From contig JAHCIH010000004.1 of NCBI GenBank assembly GCA_026129335.1, positions 86,029 to 150,028 of the forward strand: 64,000 nt of DNA, read 5' to 3'. Below, piece by piece: positions 25,252 through 35,504 of this stretch (positions are counted from its first letter, which is position 1; each line of letters opens with the position of its first letter). The notes under the pieces are model-generated. The model had not been told where the DNA came from, made no database searches, and saw only the letters and a list, made by a program, of their open reading frames with translations. Source of the stretch: Anaerolineales bacterium (lineage in GTDB: Bacteria; Chloroflexota; Anaerolineae; Anaerolineales; UBA11579). Both the position numbers and the translations under genes were made by a program.

Positions 25252-26208
25252 CTAGGGCTGTGCGGAATGCCACTTCAGCACGCGCAAGGCGCGCAGCGTG
25301 TTCCAGCGGCTCGCCGTGCCGGTATGGCCTTCCATGCGGAAGTGCACCTTGCCGGGATGGACGCTGTCGAGCCGCCAGCGGCCGTCGGGCTGTTGCCTGG
25401 CGGCCAGCAGGGCCACGGCCTCAGCGGCGCGTTCGTCGGGAGCCGCTTCGGCTTTGCGCAAATAGTCCAGGCCCCAGAGGATGTCGTAGCGCCAGCGAGG
25501 CGGGAAGACGAATTCCCTCCAGTCATGGCCGCCTTTGCGATCGCGTCCGATTGGCTTCCCCGTGGCTTTCGATTTGAACAGCCCCCGTTCCAGCAAGTAT
25601 TCCTCGCCCCGCAGGCGCGCAACCCGTACCGCGCCGTCTCCGGTTGCCCGTTCGTATTCAAGCAGCCCTTCCAGCACGCAGAGAGTCGAGTTGAACGAGG
25701 AGCGCTTGCTCTCCGGGGCGGCGCAGTTCCAGCCGCCGTCCGCCAGCTGCTCGCCGAGCAGCCGCTCGGCGAGCCGGTCGCTGGCCGTGCCGAAATAGGC
25801 GCCCGTGGCTAGCACCCGGCCGTTGATGCAGGGTTCCGTCTCGCCCTCGAAGAAGGGCGCATGGCCGTGCCACTCGCCCCAATTGCTCTTCTCACGCACT
25901 AGGTCGATCGCTCGGCGGGCTTGCGGGCTGGTCGGGTCCAGGCCCATCTCGCGCAGCAGCATCAGAGTTTCCATGGTCGAAGCCCAGCTTCGGTGCACCC
26001 AGGCCCCGCCGCCCCAGTTGCCGTCCGGCCCCTGCAGGCTGAGCAGCCGCGCGCCCCAGCCTTCCACGGCCACCCGGGCGCGCTCGGCAGAAACTGCTTC
26101 TGGCGATCCCGCAGCCAGGTCGCGCATTACTTGCCAATGGATCGCCGGGTCCGAGTCGAGCAGCCAGCGGATGGTGACTGCCTGGGGCTGTGCGAATTTT
26201 GAGGTCAT
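25252..26208 (-). CDS. terpene-cyclase/prenyltransferase-fold (alpha-toroid) protein, function unknown
   Basis: This 318-aa protein starts at ATG 26208 after AAGGAG. It contains several repeats of the squalene-cyclase/prenyltransferase barrel (LSLQGPDGNWGGG, LLGEQLADGGWNC, LLAARQQPDGRW), each ending in the Q-x-x-DG-x-W pattern. No DxDD motif of squalene-hopene cyclases is present and the protein is half their length, so an ordinary hopanoid cyclase is unlikely. No signal peptide is seen. It lies alone between azlD and the SRPBCC gene, all on the minus strand. Confidence 0.7.
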   Translation of the reverse strand: MTSKFAQPQAVTIRWLLDSDPAIHWQVMRDLAAGSPEAVSAERARVAVEGWGARLLSLQGPDGNWGGGAWVHRSWASTMETLMLLREMGLDPTSPQARRAIDLVREKSNWGEWHGHAPFFEGETEPCINGRVLATGAYFGTASDRLAERLLGEQLADGGWNCAAPESKRSSFNSTLCVLEGLLEYERATGDGAVRVARLRGEEYLLERGLFKSKATGKPIGRDRKGGHDWREFVFPPRWRYDILWGLDYLRKAEAAPDERAAEAVALLAARQQPDGRWRLDSVHPGKVHFRMEGHTGTASRWNTLRALRVLKWHSAQP

Positions 26209-26238
26209 CGGTGGCTCCTTACTGGTCCGCAGCCGCCG

Positions 26239-26553
26239 CTAGAAATAGGCGCGCCACAAAAGGTAGACCGCCATGCCGATCACGATGGTCAGCAGCAGGC
26301 TGCGCGTGCGCCAGGATACCAGCACGGCGACCAGGCTGGCGCCCAGCGCCGGGTTGTGCAGCCCCAGCGCCAACTGGCCTCCGGGCGTGAATATAGGCGG
26401 CAGGATGATCGCCGCCAGCACCGCCGGCGGCACATAGCGCAGGGCGGCGAACAGCCCCTGTGGCAGCTGCCGGTTGCTCAGCCACAGCAACAGCGGGATG
26501 CGCGAGACCATGGTGGCCGCGGCCATGCCGGCGATCAACAGAGCTTCGTTCAC
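26239..26553 (-). CDS. azlD: AzlD-family small subunit of branched-chain amino acid exporter
   Basis: The 104-aa protein has three to four hydrophobic segments, including [16 protein letters not shown] and [15 protein letters not shown], characteristic of AzlD. Its start overlaps the azlC stop by 4 nt. AzlCD pairs export branched-chain amino acids and analogues; the exact substrate is not shown. Confidence 0.88.
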   Translation of the reverse strand: MNEALLIAGMAAATMVSRIPLLLWLSNRQLPQGLFAALRYVPPAVLAAIILPPIFTPGGQLALGLHNPALGASLVAVLVSWRTRSLLLTIVIGMAVYLLWRAYF

Positions 26554-27275
26554 GCCGCCTCCTTCTTGGGCAGGGGCCAGGCGCGTTCGGCCAGCGCGCC
26601 GGCGGCCACGCCGAGAAGGGCGGCTAGCATCAGGCCCAGCTGGTTCGGCAGGCCTTGCGCCAGCAGAGCCGTCGCCCCGGCGACCAGCGCGGCAATCCAG
26701 ATCGGGCGATCCTTGAGCATCGGCACCAGCATGCCCAGAAAGGTGACCACCATGGCGAAGTCCAGGCCCCAGCTTTGCGGATCGCGGATTTGCGAGCCGG
26801 CGAAGATGCCGATCCAGGTGACCAGCTGCCAGTTGGCGTACATGGCGATCTCAGAGCCCAGCAGATACCAGCGGTTGTGCGGGTTGTGCGGCGTTTCCTC
26901 GAACTGCTTGGCGGCCACCACGAAAGACTCGTCGGTCAGCCAGAAGCCCAGTGGCAGCAGCCAGCGCAGCGGCAGCCCCTGCAGCTTGGGCGCCAGCGTG
27001 GCAGAGTAGAGCATGTGGCGCAGGTTGACCACCAGTGTGGTCAGGGCGATGACTGCGATGGGCGTGCCGGCGGCGATCAGGCCGGCGGCGATGAACTGCG
27101 AAGAGCCGGCGAAGACGAAAGCCGACATGGCCGCTACGCCCAGCGGTGACATGCCGGCGGCCAGTGCCAGCGCGCCGAAGATCAGCCCAAACGGGGCCGC
27201 GCCGACCAGCAGGGGGACCGTATCCCGCATGCCGGCCAGCAAGGCGGCGCGCGGTGAGTTGATTTCCTTGTGCAT
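26550..27275 (-). CDS. azlC: AzlC-family large subunit of branched-chain amino acid exporter
   Basis: I place the start at ATG 27275 ([21 protein letters not shown]), giving 241 aa; the frame is open 22 codons further but that part is not conserved-looking. The family core is [19 protein letters not shown] and [15 protein letters not shown], with [16 protein letters not shown]. It forms the permease with AzlD immediately downstream. Confidence 0.9.
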   Translation of the reverse strand: MHKEINSPRAALLAGMRDTVPLLVGAAPFGLIFGALALAAGMSPLGVAAMSAFVFAGSSQFIAAGLIAAGTPIAVIALTTLVVNLRHMLYSATLAPKLQGLPLRWLLPLGFWLTDESFVVAAKQFEETPHNPHNRWYLLGSEIAMYANWQLVTWIGIFAGSQIRDPQSWGLDFAMVVTFLGMLVPMLKDRPIWIAALVAGATALLAQGLPNQLGLMLAALLGVAAGALAERAWPLPKKEAA

Positions 27276-27323
27276 ACGGGAAATTGATTTTATCAGGAGT
27301 AGCCGAGGCTCTGGCCGACTTAT

Positions 27324-27353
27324 CGTAGGGGCGGCTTGCAAGCCGCCCCTACG
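27324..27353. repeat. 30-bp perfect palindrome of a dispersed repeat family
   Basis: CGTAGGGGCGGCTTG is followed at once by its full reverse complement. A related copy with GTAGGGGCGCAC...GCGCCCTTAC lies at 50791-50820. Such GTAGGGGCG palindromes occur dispersed in many bacterial genomes. Here it sits between azlC and the CAP-LysM gene and, lacking a T-run, is not a clear terminator. Confidence 0.8.
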
Positions 27354-27356
27354 CGG

Positions 27357-28388
27357 TCACTCAATTGGCGCGAAGGGGTCGTTGTCGTCCGGGTCCGGCG
27401 GTCGCGGCCGCTGGATGAAGAAACTGGCCGCAAATACGCCGAAGATGCTCAACAGCGCGCCGCCCACCACCAAATAGACCGTGGTGTTGGCTGCCTGCGC
27501 CTGAGACGATGCGCTCGGCGGCGCTATCGTGGTGGCGGTGGCCTCAGCCGCGGTGGCTTGCACAGTGGGACTTGGTGGGCTGGGCGAGGGCCGCGGGGTG
27601 GGGGTCTCGGTTTCCTCGCCGGGGGTCGGGGTGCTTGTCGCCAGTGAGCCGGGCGGCAGCACCAGGATCTCGTCGCCGGGGTGCACAAAAGCCCACTCCG
27701 GCATCTCGTTCAATTCCAGCAGCTCCTCCAGCGGCACGTCGTACACCGCCGCGATGGTCCACAGTGTTTGGCCTGTACGCACGATGTGCACCACCGAGCC
27801 GTCGGCCTGCGGCTCGGCCATGGTCACCGGGATCATCACCACCTGCGGCGCGGCGGGCGCTTCGCCCGCCGCGGCCGCCGGCGGCGTATAGTCCGTGCCG
27901 GTCACCCAGCCGGTGACCGCTACGTAATACCAGCGCCCGCTGCCATCGGTGGCCGCGCCGGCGCCGATCTCCTGGTAGGTCGAGGCGATCATCGTCGGGT
28001 TGTGGTTGGGCGAATTCTTCCACCAGGCCAGCGCGCCGGCGGGCGTTTCGTTGAAGCCGCCTTTGACGATTTCGGAGATGAAGATAGTTTTGCCGCCGCC
28101 GTAGCCCGCCGAGTAGGCCCGTTGGATCGGCCGGCTGCCGCCCGGGCCGGCGTGCACGTCGCTCACCCCGCCCATGCCCTGGCTGATCAGCCAGTCGGCC
28201 TGGCCCTGGGCGATCTGCGACAGGATCGCGTTTTGGGCGTAGGCGGGCAAACCGAGCTCGGCCCGGTAGCCGTTGATCAGGGCGACGACTTCGCTGGCGC
28301 TGCCCTGCGAATCGGGGGCCGCCGCGGCGGGTTGTGCGGGCAGCAGCAGGCTAAAAGCGAGAGTGAATGCGATTAATGCGCGCAGCAT
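27357..28388 (-). CDS. secreted CAP-domain protein with LysM and C-terminal membrane anchor
   Basis: The 343-aa protein has a signal peptide (residues 1-24), then a CAP/SCP domain (about 28-165) with LINGYRAELGLPAY, the PNHNPTMIASTYQEIGAG motif and W-rich end. A LysM domain follows (about 200-247, IVRTGQTLWTIAAVYDVPLEELLELN), expected to bind peptidoglycan. A Thr/Pro/Ser-rich linker (about 253-295) leads to a membrane helix (about 303-325) and a short acidic tail. It is probably a wall-bound surface protein. A Thr/Pro-rich spacer recurs in the proteins at 44312 and 59575. Confidence 0.85.
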   Translation of the reverse strand: MLRALIAFTLAFSLLLPAQPAAAAPDSQGSASEVVALINGYRAELGLPAYAQNAILSQIAQGQADWLISQGMGGVSDVHAGPGGSRPIQRAYSAGYGGGKTIFISEIVKGGFNETPAGALAWWKNSPNHNPTMIASTYQEIGAGAATDGSGRWYYVAVTGWVTGTDYTPPAAAAGEAPAAPQVVMIPVTMAEPQADGSVVHIVRTGQTLWTIAAVYDVPLEELLELNEMPEWAFVHPGDEILVLPPGSLATSTPTPGEETETPTPRPSPSPPSPTVQATAAEATATTIAPPSASSQAQAANTTVYLVVGGALLSIFGVFAASFFIQRPRPPDPDDNDPFAPIE

Positions 28389-28448
28389 CAGTAGCGAATA
28401 GTACCAAATGCGGGCACACCATAACCAGCAATTACCAATTACTAATCT

Positions 28449-29048
28449 CTATTCGCCCCTCACCGCAAACACGCACTGCGGCAGGCCATCCGGCCCGGGC
28501 TGCAGTTTGGCGATCTGCTCCACCGGCCCGCCGAGCAGCTGTGCCAACAGCTCGGCGTCCATGCGGCAAAGCACCGGGTGCTCCGCCACCAGGCTGGCGT
28601 ACGGGCAGCGCCCCAGCACCACTTGCGGGCCTTGCGGCCGGGCTTCCCAGTGCGGCTTGTAGCCCAGCGGGGTCAATCGCTGCACGGCGGCCACCAGCCG
28701 CTGGGTCTGGCCAGGCGGCAGGCCGGCTTCGCCGGCCAACTCCGCGGCCAGCGCTCGCAGGCGGGCGGGGCGCGGTCGCTCGCCCAACTGGGCCAGCAGG
28801 GCGCGGGCCAGCGCTTCCAGCCCCTCGTCGCCCTGTGCTGCCGGGCTGAGCGCGAAGATCTGCTGCGGCCGCCCGCGGCCTTCCGTCCGCCGCCAGCCGG
28901 CGGGCTGCACCAAGCCGCGGCCCTGCAGGATCGCCAGGTGGCGGCGCAGGTTGGCCGCGCTCATGCCGAAGGCGGCGGCCATCTGGCGCGGGGTGGCCGC
29001 GCCGCGCTGCTCCAGGTGCTCCAGAATGCGCTGGCGGGTGCTTTGCAT
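28449..29048 (-). CDS. SufR-like helix-turn-helix regulator with Fe-S type cysteines
   Basis: The 199-aa protein begins with a winged helix (RQRILEHLEQRGAATPRQMAAAFGMSAANLRRHLAILQGRGLV), then a linker and a C-terminal domain with three spaced cysteines: CPYASLVAEHPVLC (two Cys 13 apart) and a later QCVF. This spacing resembles SufR, which senses a [4Fe-4S] cluster and represses Fe-S assembly genes. Its divergent neighbour is iscX, and a 10-bp inverted repeat lies between them. The Fe-S sensing role is inferred. Confidence 0.75.
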   Translation of the reverse strand: MQSTRQRILEHLEQRGAATPRQMAAAFGMSAANLRRHLAILQGRGLVQPAGWRRTEGRGRPQQIFALSPAAQGDEGLEALARALLAQLGERPRPARLRALAAELAGEAGLPPGQTQRLVAAVQRLTPLGYKPHWEARPQGPQVVLGRCPYASLVAEHPVLCRMDAELLAQLLGGPVEQIAKLQPGPDGLPQCVFAVRGE

Positions 29049-29064
29049 CTCCGTACTATATCAA

Positions 29065-29090
29065 ATTATGCAAATATTTGTTTGCGTAAT
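29065..29090. promoter_or_regulatory. inverted-repeat operator between the SufR-like regulator and iscX
   Basis: ATTATGCAAA (29065-29074), 6 nt and TTTGCGTAAT (29081-29090) match as an inverted repeat in 9 of 10 positions. It lies 17 nt from the regulator start and 9 nt before the iscX -35, so one bound dimer could control both directions. Confidence 0.65.
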
Positions 29091-29098
29091 AACACCGG

Positions 29099-29126
29099 TT
29101 GACACGAATCTTCACTCAGGTATAAT
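29099..29126 (+). promoter_or_regulatory. consensus promoter of iscX-nuo operon
   Basis: TTGACA (29099-29104), a 16-nt spacer and TATAAT (29121-29126) match the sigma70 consensus at all twelve positions. Transcription should start near 29133, which excludes the in-frame GTG at 29127 as the start of iscX. Confidence 0.85.
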
Positions 29127-29165
29127 GTGAACGAAAGAACAAAGGCTGCGCCTTTACAGCCAAAT

Positions 29166-29378
29166 ATGACCAAGACGCTCTACTGGGACGCCATATACGA
29201 GATTGCACTGGCCCTCAAAGCCAGCTATCCCCAGCAGGACTTGGAAGACGTTTCTTTGGGAGACGTTTTTCGTTGGACGGTGGCGCTGCCCGATTTTGCA
29301 GACGAGCCGCAACTGGCCAACGACGAAATCCTGGCAGCCATTTACCAGGAGTGGTACGAGGAGAATAACCCTGTATGA
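29166..29378 (+). CDS. iscX: Fe-S cluster assembly regulator IscX
   Basis: ATG 29166 gives 70 aa; the longer frame from GTG 29127 would begin before the expected transcript start. The sequence follows IscX/YfhJ closely: [18 protein letters not shown], then VRFTDM-like [37 protein letters not shown]. IscX is a small acidic protein that binds IscS and iron and tunes cluster assembly. Its stop overlaps the nuoB start (ATGA), so it is translationally coupled to complex I subunits that carry Fe-S clusters; no isc or suf genes are in the window. Confidence 0.9.
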   Translation: MTKTLYWDAIYEIALALKASYPQQDLEDVSLGDVFRWTVALPDFADEPQLANDEILAAIYQEWYEENNPV

Positions 29379-30067
29379 CTGAGAAGACCGTTGCCCCCAC
29401 CGTGAACTCCGCCGGCTACGATGTGCCACCGGAACTGCGCCAGAGCGTGGCCGTGACCACTCTGGACAAGATCTGGAACATGGGCCGGCGCTATTCGGTC
29501 TGGCCGATGATGTTCGGCCTGGCTTGCTGCGCCATCGAAATGATCTGTACCGCGGCCAGCCGCTACGACCTGGCCCGCTTCGGCATGGAAGTGATGCGCC
29601 CCAGCCCCCGCCAGTCCGACCTGATGATCGTCTCCGGCACGGTGACCAAGAAGATGATCCCCCAGATTGTGCGCCTCTACAACCAGATGCCCGAGCCGAA
29701 GTACGTGATGGCGATGGGCGCCTGCGCTTCGGGCGGTGGCCCGTTCAAAGAAGGCTACAACGTGGTCTCCGGCGTGGACCAGTATGTCCCGGTGGATGTC
29801 TACGTCCCCGGCTGCCCGCCGACTCCGCAGGCTCTGCTGCACGGCCTGATGAAGCTGCAGGAGAAGATCGACCGCGAGTCGATCACCAGCGTGCGCTGGT
29901 ACCAGAAGGACGACATCCCGGCCATCCCGGTGCCGCTGCTCGGCCCCGACATCATTGACCCGCGCGACAACCCGGCCATCCGCGAGGCGACCAGCCGCAA
30001 GCCGGCCGCTGCGGCCCCCGCTGCGCCTGCCGAACCCGATGCCGCCGCTGAGGCCGCGGCCAGCTAG
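29375..30067 (+). CDS. nuoB: NADH-quinone oxidoreductase subunit B
   Basis: The 230-aa protein carries the N2 [4Fe-4S] ligands: the tandem Cys pair in GLACCAIEM, Cys in MGACASGGG and Cys in VPGCPPTPQ. It sits at the end of the electron chain of the complex I peripheral arm, next to the quinone site. An Ala/Pro-rich tail of about 25 residues (from [13 protein letters not shown]) is unusual for NuoB. Confidence 0.95.
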   Translation: MTEKTVAPTVNSAGYDVPPELRQSVAVTTLDKIWNMGRRYSVWPMMFGLACCAIEMICTAASRYDLARFGMEVMRPSPRQSDLMIVSGTVTKKMIPQIVRLYNQMPEPKYVMAMGACASGGGPFKEGYNVVSGVDQYVPVDVYVPGCPPTPQALLHGLMKLQEKIDRESITSVRWYQKDDIPAIPVPLLGPDIIDPRDNPAIREATSRKPAAAAPAAPAEPDAAAEAAAS

Positions 30068-30078
30068 AAGAGAGCCCC

Positions 30079-31857
30079 ATGAGCGAACAAGCCCCTGTAC
30101 AAGAAGCCCCTGCGTCGCCGCCGACTGAACTCGAAAAGCGCTTCCCCGGCCTGGTCAAGCACGACGAGCGCGCCGGCTACGAAGGCCATATTGTCGAAAT
30201 CGCCAACCTCGTCGAAGTGGCTACCGCCATCCGCGACGAGATGGGTTACGACTTCCTCTCCTCGGTCACCGCGGTGGACTATTACTCCGAGGCGCCGGAT
30301 GCCGAGAACTTCATTGAGGTGGTCTACCACCTCTACAAATCCACCGGCGGCGGCTCGCTGATCTATAAGGTACAAGTGCCCCGCGACAACGCTGTGGTGC
30401 CTTCACTGGTGCCGGTGTATCCTGGCGCCGATTTCCAGGAGCGCGAAGCTTGGGACCTCTATGGCGTGAAATTCGAAAGCCACCCCGATCTGCGCCGCAT
30501 CCTCATGTGGGATGGCTTCCAGGGCCACCCCATGCGCAAGGATTGGAAGGAAGCCTACTTCGAGGAAGAGGTCAAGCCGTTCAAGAACCGCTGGCCCGAA
30601 GGCCAGGTCTATCGCATTGAAGACCGCAACCCGTTCGGCAAGAACGTCAGCTATCCGGCGGGCTTCGACCCCGAAGGCTTCCAGGAAATTGAGGATCCCA
30701 ACCTGTATTCCAGCCTGGAACGCAGCGCCATGGAATACGTCGAAGACATCGATACCGAGCAGGTCGTGGTCAACCTCGGCCCGCAGCACCCCTCCACCCA
30801 CGGCGTGTTCCGTATGGCCGTGCGCCTGGACGGCGAGACCATCGTGGGCCTCAAGCCGGTGATGGGCTACCTGCACCGCAACCACGAACAGATCGGCGAG
30901 CGCAACACCTGGATCATGAACATGCCGTTCACCGACCGGCTGGATTACCTCTCCTCGATGAGCAACAACTTCGGCTATGCCCTGGCCGTCGAAAGACTGA
31001 TGGGCGACAAAGCCGCCCCGCCGGAGCGCGCCGAATACATCCGCGTGCTGATGGCCGAGCTGACCCGCATCAGCAACCACTTGTGGGCCATCGGCTTCCT
31101 GCTCAACGACCTGGGCGCCTTCTTCACCCCGGCGCTGTATGCCATTGAAGAACGCGAGCTGATCTTGGACATCTTCGAGGCCACCGCTGGCTCACGCATG
31201 ATGTGCAATTACTTCCGCTTTGGCGGCGTGGCTCGCGATCTGCCCGAAGGCATCCTGCCCAAGATCAAAGACCTGGTGCAAGAGCGCCTGCCGCGCAAGG
31301 TGGACGAGCTGGACCTGTACCTCAGCCAGAACGAGTTGGTGCGCAGCCGCGGCGAGGGCGTCGGCGTGATCACACCGGAAGACGCCATCGCCTTTTCGGC
31401 CTCCGGCCCGGTGCTGCGTGCCTCCGGCGTGCCCTACGACATCCGCCGCGCCGACCCCTACAGCATCTACGACCGCTTCAAGTTCGATGTGGCCGTGCGC
31501 TACCACGGCGATGTCTACGACCGCTACATGATCCGCATCGACGAGATCCGCCAGAGCCTGCGCATCATCCAACAGGTGATCAAGGATATGCCCGGCGGCG
31601 AGATCCTCAACGGCAAGAACCCCTACCAGGTGCGCGTGCCGGCCGGCGAGTCCTATGGCCGTGTGGAGAGCCCCAAGGGCGAGCTCGGCTTCTACATCGT
31701 CTCGACCGGCAAGGCCAACCCGCACCGCTACCATGTACGGGCGCCATCCTTCATCAACCTGACCATCCTTGAGAAGATGTGCGTGGGCCAGAAGATCGCC
31801 GATGTGGTGGTCAACCTGGGCTCGATCGACATCGTATTGGGCGAAGTGGACCGCTAA
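30079..31857 (+). CDS. nuoCD: NADH-quinone oxidoreductase subunit C/D fusion
   Basis: At 592 aa this is a fused NuoC-NuoD, as in E. coli. Residues about 30-200 are NuoC ([47 protein letters not shown]). Residues about 220-592 are NuoD, with [16 protein letters not shown], the quinone-site region and a C-terminal DIVLGEVDR. It lies 11 nt after nuoB. Together these subunits form the quinone-reducing part of the peripheral arm. Confidence 0.95.
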   Translation: MSEQAPVQEAPASPPTELEKRFPGLVKHDERAGYEGHIVEIANLVEVATAIRDEMGYDFLSSVTAVDYYSEAPDAENFIEVVYHLYKSTGGGSLIYKVQVPRDNAVVPSLVPVYPGADFQEREAWDLYGVKFESHPDLRRILMWDGFQGHPMRKDWKEAYFEEEVKPFKNRWPEGQVYRIEDRNPFGKNVSYPAGFDPEGFQEIEDPNLYSSLERSAMEYVEDIDTEQVVVNLGPQHPSTHGVFRMAVRLDGETIVGLKPVMGYLHRNHEQIGERNTWIMNMPFTDRLDYLSSMSNNFGYALAVERLMGDKAAPPERAEYIRVLMAELTRISNHLWAIGFLLNDLGAFFTPALYAIEERELILDIFEATAGSRMMCNYFRFGGVARDLPEGILPKIKDLVQERLPRKVDELDLYLSQNELVRSRGEGVGVITPEDAIAFSASGPVLRASGVPYDIRRADPYSIYDRFKFDVAVRYHGDVYDRYMIRIDEIRQSLRIIQQVIKDMPGGEILNGKNPYQVRVPAGESYGRVESPKGELGFYIVSTGKANPHRYHVRAPSFINLTILEKMCVGQKIADVVVNLGSIDIVLGEVDR

Positions 31858-31885
31858 GCCGCGGACAACGACGGAGACTATCAGA

Positions 31886-32545
31886 ATGTATGGAATTGGT
31901 ATCTTAAAAGGCTTGTGGGTGACCCTGGTCCACTTTGTCGAGACCTATGTGGAAGATTTGCGCTGGCTGGGCCGCAAGCGTTACTTCTCGCCTGAGGGCG
32001 TGGCCCATCGCCGCAGCAAGGACGCCAAGGGCATCTTCACCGTGCAGTACCCCGAAGAGAAGCTGCCCGTGCCGGAGGAGTTTCGCTTCATCCCCTTCCT
32101 GATCTACGAAGTGGATGAAGAGGGAAACAAGCACGACCGCTGTACCTCCTGCGGCATCTGCGCCAAGGTCTGCCCGCCGCAGTGCATCTGGATCGTGCGC
32201 ACCGAAGACCCGGTCACCAAGCGCCCCGTGCCCGAGCCGGTGGAGTTCTACATTGACGTGGACATCTGCATGAACTGCGGCTACTGCGCCGAGTACTGCC
32301 CGTTCGACGCCATCAAGATGGACCACGACTACGAGCTGGCTTCGTACGACCGCCACGCCGAGCACATCTATAACAAGGAGAAGCTCTCCAAGCCGGTCTC
32401 TTACTACGCCGACATCCGCCCGGCCAACTACACTCGCGAAGAGGCCGTCCGCGCCGCCGAAGAGGCCAAGAAGGCCGAAGCGGCCGCGGCCCGGGCAGCC
32501 GCCGCTGCGCCCGCCGCCGGCGGCGACCAACCCGCCGGGGACTAG
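31886..32545 (+). CDS. nuoI: NADH-quinone oxidoreductase subunit I
   Basis: ATG 31886 (GGAGA upstream) gives 219 aa. Two ferredoxin-type motifs, CTSCGICAKVCPPQC and CMNCGYCAEYCP, bind clusters N6a and N6b. The N-terminus has an amphipathic stretch (GILKGLWVTLVHFVE) for membrane contact. A 40-residue Ala/Glu-rich tail ends the protein, comparable to the tail of NuoB. Other nuo genes do not follow; they must be elsewhere, if present. Confidence 0.94.
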   Translation: MYGIGILKGLWVTLVHFVETYVEDLRWLGRKRYFSPEGVAHRRSKDAKGIFTVQYPEEKLPVPEEFRFIPFLIYEVDEEGNKHDRCTSCGICAKVCPPQCIWIVRTEDPVTKRPVPEPVEFYIDVDICMNCGYCAEYCPFDAIKMDHDYELASYDRHAEHIYNKEKLSKPVSYYADIRPANYTREEAVRAAEEAKKAEAAAARAAAAAPAAGGDQPAGD

Positions 32546-32550
32546 CACAC

Positions 32551-32621
32551 GGTCATTGCGAGGAGCCACAATCCCGTCATTGCGAGGAGGCCAGGCGTAG
32601 CCAGGGCCGACGAAGCAATCT
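32551..32621 (+). repeat. GTCATTGCGAGG-type dispersed repeat (two half copies)
   Basis: GTCATTGCGAGGAG occurs at 32552 and again, with one C added before it, at 32576, followed by GACGAAGCAATCT (32609-32621). This matches a repeat family scattered between genes in many bacteria (GTCATTGCGAGG...CGAAGCAATC). No coding or terminator function is evident. Confidence 0.75.
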
Positions 32622-32647
32622 AAGTATTCATTGTGATGGTCTGAGCT

Positions 32648-32959
32648 ATGTACCACGAAGACACCGAGATCATCTACCCCCTGCGCGTAACCCCCGCCTT
32701 GCGCGACTTGCACGGCCCGGACTGGCGCAAGGCCGCCGACGCGGCGGCCAAAGCCGGCCCAGACGGGCTCAAGGCGGTGAGCTTCGTGCTGGCCATGGCC
32801 CGCGTGGCCGGTTGCCAGACTTGCAATGCGGATTCGTTCCGGGCGATGAAGGGCTGCACCGCCTGCGCCCAGGACGCCGTGCGCCGCTACCGCGGCGGCG
32901 AGAAGGCGCTGCTCAAGCAGGTGGAAAAAGCCCAGGCGGATATGGAGAAGACCGGGTAA
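32648..32959 (+). CDS. small Cys-containing protein, function unknown
   Basis: The 103-aa protein has a mostly helical, charged sequence with a cluster of four cysteines, CQTCNADSFRAMKGCTAC, in the middle (residues about 57-74), followed by a basic helix. The paired CxxC spacing could bind zinc or an Fe-S cluster. It is not recognised. It follows nuoI after a repeat element and could be cotranscribed with it, but no Shine-Dalgarno or promoter is clear. Confidence 0.65.
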   Translation: MYHEDTEIIYPLRVTPALRDLHGPDWRKAADAAAKAGPDGLKAVSFVLAMARVAGCQTCNADSFRAMKGCTACAQDAVRRYRGGEKALLKQVEKAQADMEKTG

Positions 32960-32987
32960 TTGGGAGGCACCAATTACCAGTTATTTT

Positions 32988-33344
32988 CTATCCCTGCTGA
33001 TTTTGTTGTAGCCTGAATTTCACGATCTTGGCAATCAAGTCCAGCGGCATCGCTTTGTTCAAGGGGAACTGGATGGTGCCTTTGCCTGATTGCTTGTAAG
33101 CATTGGCTTCCGGAAATGCATCGTTCATCTCATTGTAATAAGGGTAAATCGATACGTGCTTCTTTGCTCCAGCAAAGAAGATCAGCGTCTTGCCATTCAG
33201 CTTGAAAGCCGGGATGCCGTAGCTGATCGCCTGTTCGGCTTTGGGCGCGGCCTTTTGGATCGTTTCGCGCACCTGTTGCAACACGGACTGCACTTCTTCA
33301 GGGAAGGTCTGGATATATTCGTCTACGCTGGTCGGTTTGCTCAT
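32988..33344 (-). CDS. DUF1801 / YdhG-like protein
   Basis: The 118-aa protein matches the DUF1801 fold (frataxin-like, YdhG family): TSVDEYIQTFPEEVQSVLQQVRETIQKAAPKAEQAISYGIPAF, then KKHVSIYPY and GTIQFPLNKAMP. Members are small, often iron-binding or of unknown role. It stands alone, convergent to the gene before and divergent from mrp. Confidence 0.82.
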   Translation of the reverse strand: MSKPTSVDEYIQTFPEEVQSVLQQVRETIQKAAPKAEQAISYGIPAFKLNGKTLIFFAGAKKHVSIYPYYNEMNDAFPEANAYKQSGKGTIQFPLNKAMPLDLIAKIVKFRLQQNQQG

Positions 33345-33411
33345 GGCTTCATTGTACAGCTTGGTGGGATTGTTCTTCCTACCGTCAGCTGAGTGCTGAT
33401 AGCTGACAGCT

Positions 33412-33417
33412 TATAAT
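33412..33417 (+). promoter_or_regulatory. -10 element for a leaderless mrp transcript
   Basis: TATAAT ends 7 nt before the mrp ATG (33425) and no Shine-Dalgarno lies in between. The transcript would start at or next to the start codon. Confidence 0.5.
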
Positions 33418-33424
33418 AACTCCC

Positions 33425-34510
<1,086 letters not shown>

Positions 34511-34550
34511 CCGCCCTTTGAAACCCCCTTTCGTGGTTAAATAGCAGCTT

Positions 34551-35504
34551 ATGACAGACAAACAAGCGACCGGAACTGCTTCGCCTCAGATCATCGGGAT
34601 TCGCTTTCAAAAAATCGGCAAGGTTTACCATTTCGACGCCAGCAAAGAACCCGAAATCAAGCCGGGCGATTACGCCATTGTAGAGACCAGCCGCGGGGTG
34701 CAGATGGGGCAGGTGGTGCAGCGGGTCGATCAGCCGCCGCAGCCGCCCCAGGGCAGCTGGAAAGCCATCCAGCGCAAGGCCACCGAGAAAGACCTGGCCA
34801 CCCTGCAGGATTGGCAGAAGAAGGAAGTGGAAGCCATGATCGAGTGCCGCGCCAAAGCCGCGGAACTCAAATTCGAGGCGATCAAGGTCGTCAAGGCCGA
34901 ATACAGCTTCGACGGCAAATCGCTGGTCTTCCTCTACAACTTCGACAGCGAAGAAGACATCGATGTGGAGCGCCTGCGCAAAGCCATGCAGGCGCAGTAC
35001 AAGAAACCCAAAGTGGAAATGCGCCGCGTTGGCCCGCGCGATGTAGCCAAGATATTGGGCGGCCTGGGCGCCTGCGGCCTGGAGTCGCGCTGCTGCTCCA
35101 CCTTCCTCACCGAGTTCAGCCCCATCTCGATCAAGATGGCCAAGGCCCAGGGCATCTCGCTGGACCCCAGCGAGATCACCGGCATGTGCGGGCGGCTGCG
35201 CTGCTGCCTCATCTACGAATACGAGCAATACGTGGAGGCGCGCAAGACGCTGCCCAAGCGCGGCAAGGAAGTGGTCACCCCGATGGGCAGGGGCAAGGTG
35301 ATGGACGTGCTGCCCCTCAAGCAAGCCATCCTGGTCGCCTTGCCGGAGGGCAAGCGCGCTGAGTTCCTCAAGCACGAAGTGGAGCCCTGGGACGAGCTGG
35401 AAGCCCTGCGCCGTAAGTCCGAAGCGCCCTGCGACCGCCATGAGAACGGCGGCTGCGACTGTGGCAAAGCCAACTACAGCACCAAAACCAAGACCGACGA
35501 CTAG
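34551..35504 (+). CDS. ricT: PSP1-domain protein RicT (YaaT-like)
   Basis: At 317 aa it matches the PSP1/YaaT family, with IIGIRFQKIGKVYHFD at the start and the central Cys-rich region ACGLESRCCSTFL and MCGRLRCCLIYEYEQY that binds an Fe-S cluster in RicT of Bacillus. It works with RicA/RicF on RNase Y and RNA maturation in that species. A second Cys cluster ends the protein (CDRHENGGCDCG). No Shine-Dalgarno is seen; TTAAAT lies 8 nt before the ATG. Confidence 0.88.
   Translation: MTDKQATGTASPQIIGIRFQKIGKVYHFDASKEPEIKPGDYAIVETSRGVQMGQVVQRVDQPPQPPQGSWKAIQRKATEKDLATLQDWQKKEVEAMIECRAKAAELKFEAIKVVKAEYSFDGKSLVFLYNFDSEEDIDVERLRKAMQAQYKKPKVEMRRVGPRDVAKILGGLGACGLESRCCSTFLTEFSPISIKMAKAQGISLDPSEITGMCGRLRCCLIYEYEQYVEARKTLPKRGKEVVTPMGRGKVMDVLPLKQAILVALPEGKRAEFLKHEVEPWDELEALRRKSEAPCDRHENGGCDCGKANYSTKTKTDD

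Noticed and set aside
29127..29165. GTG at 29127 as the start of iscX
   Set aside because: It is within 1 nt of the TATAAT of a consensus promoter, before the expected transcript start; ATG 29166 fits IscX length.
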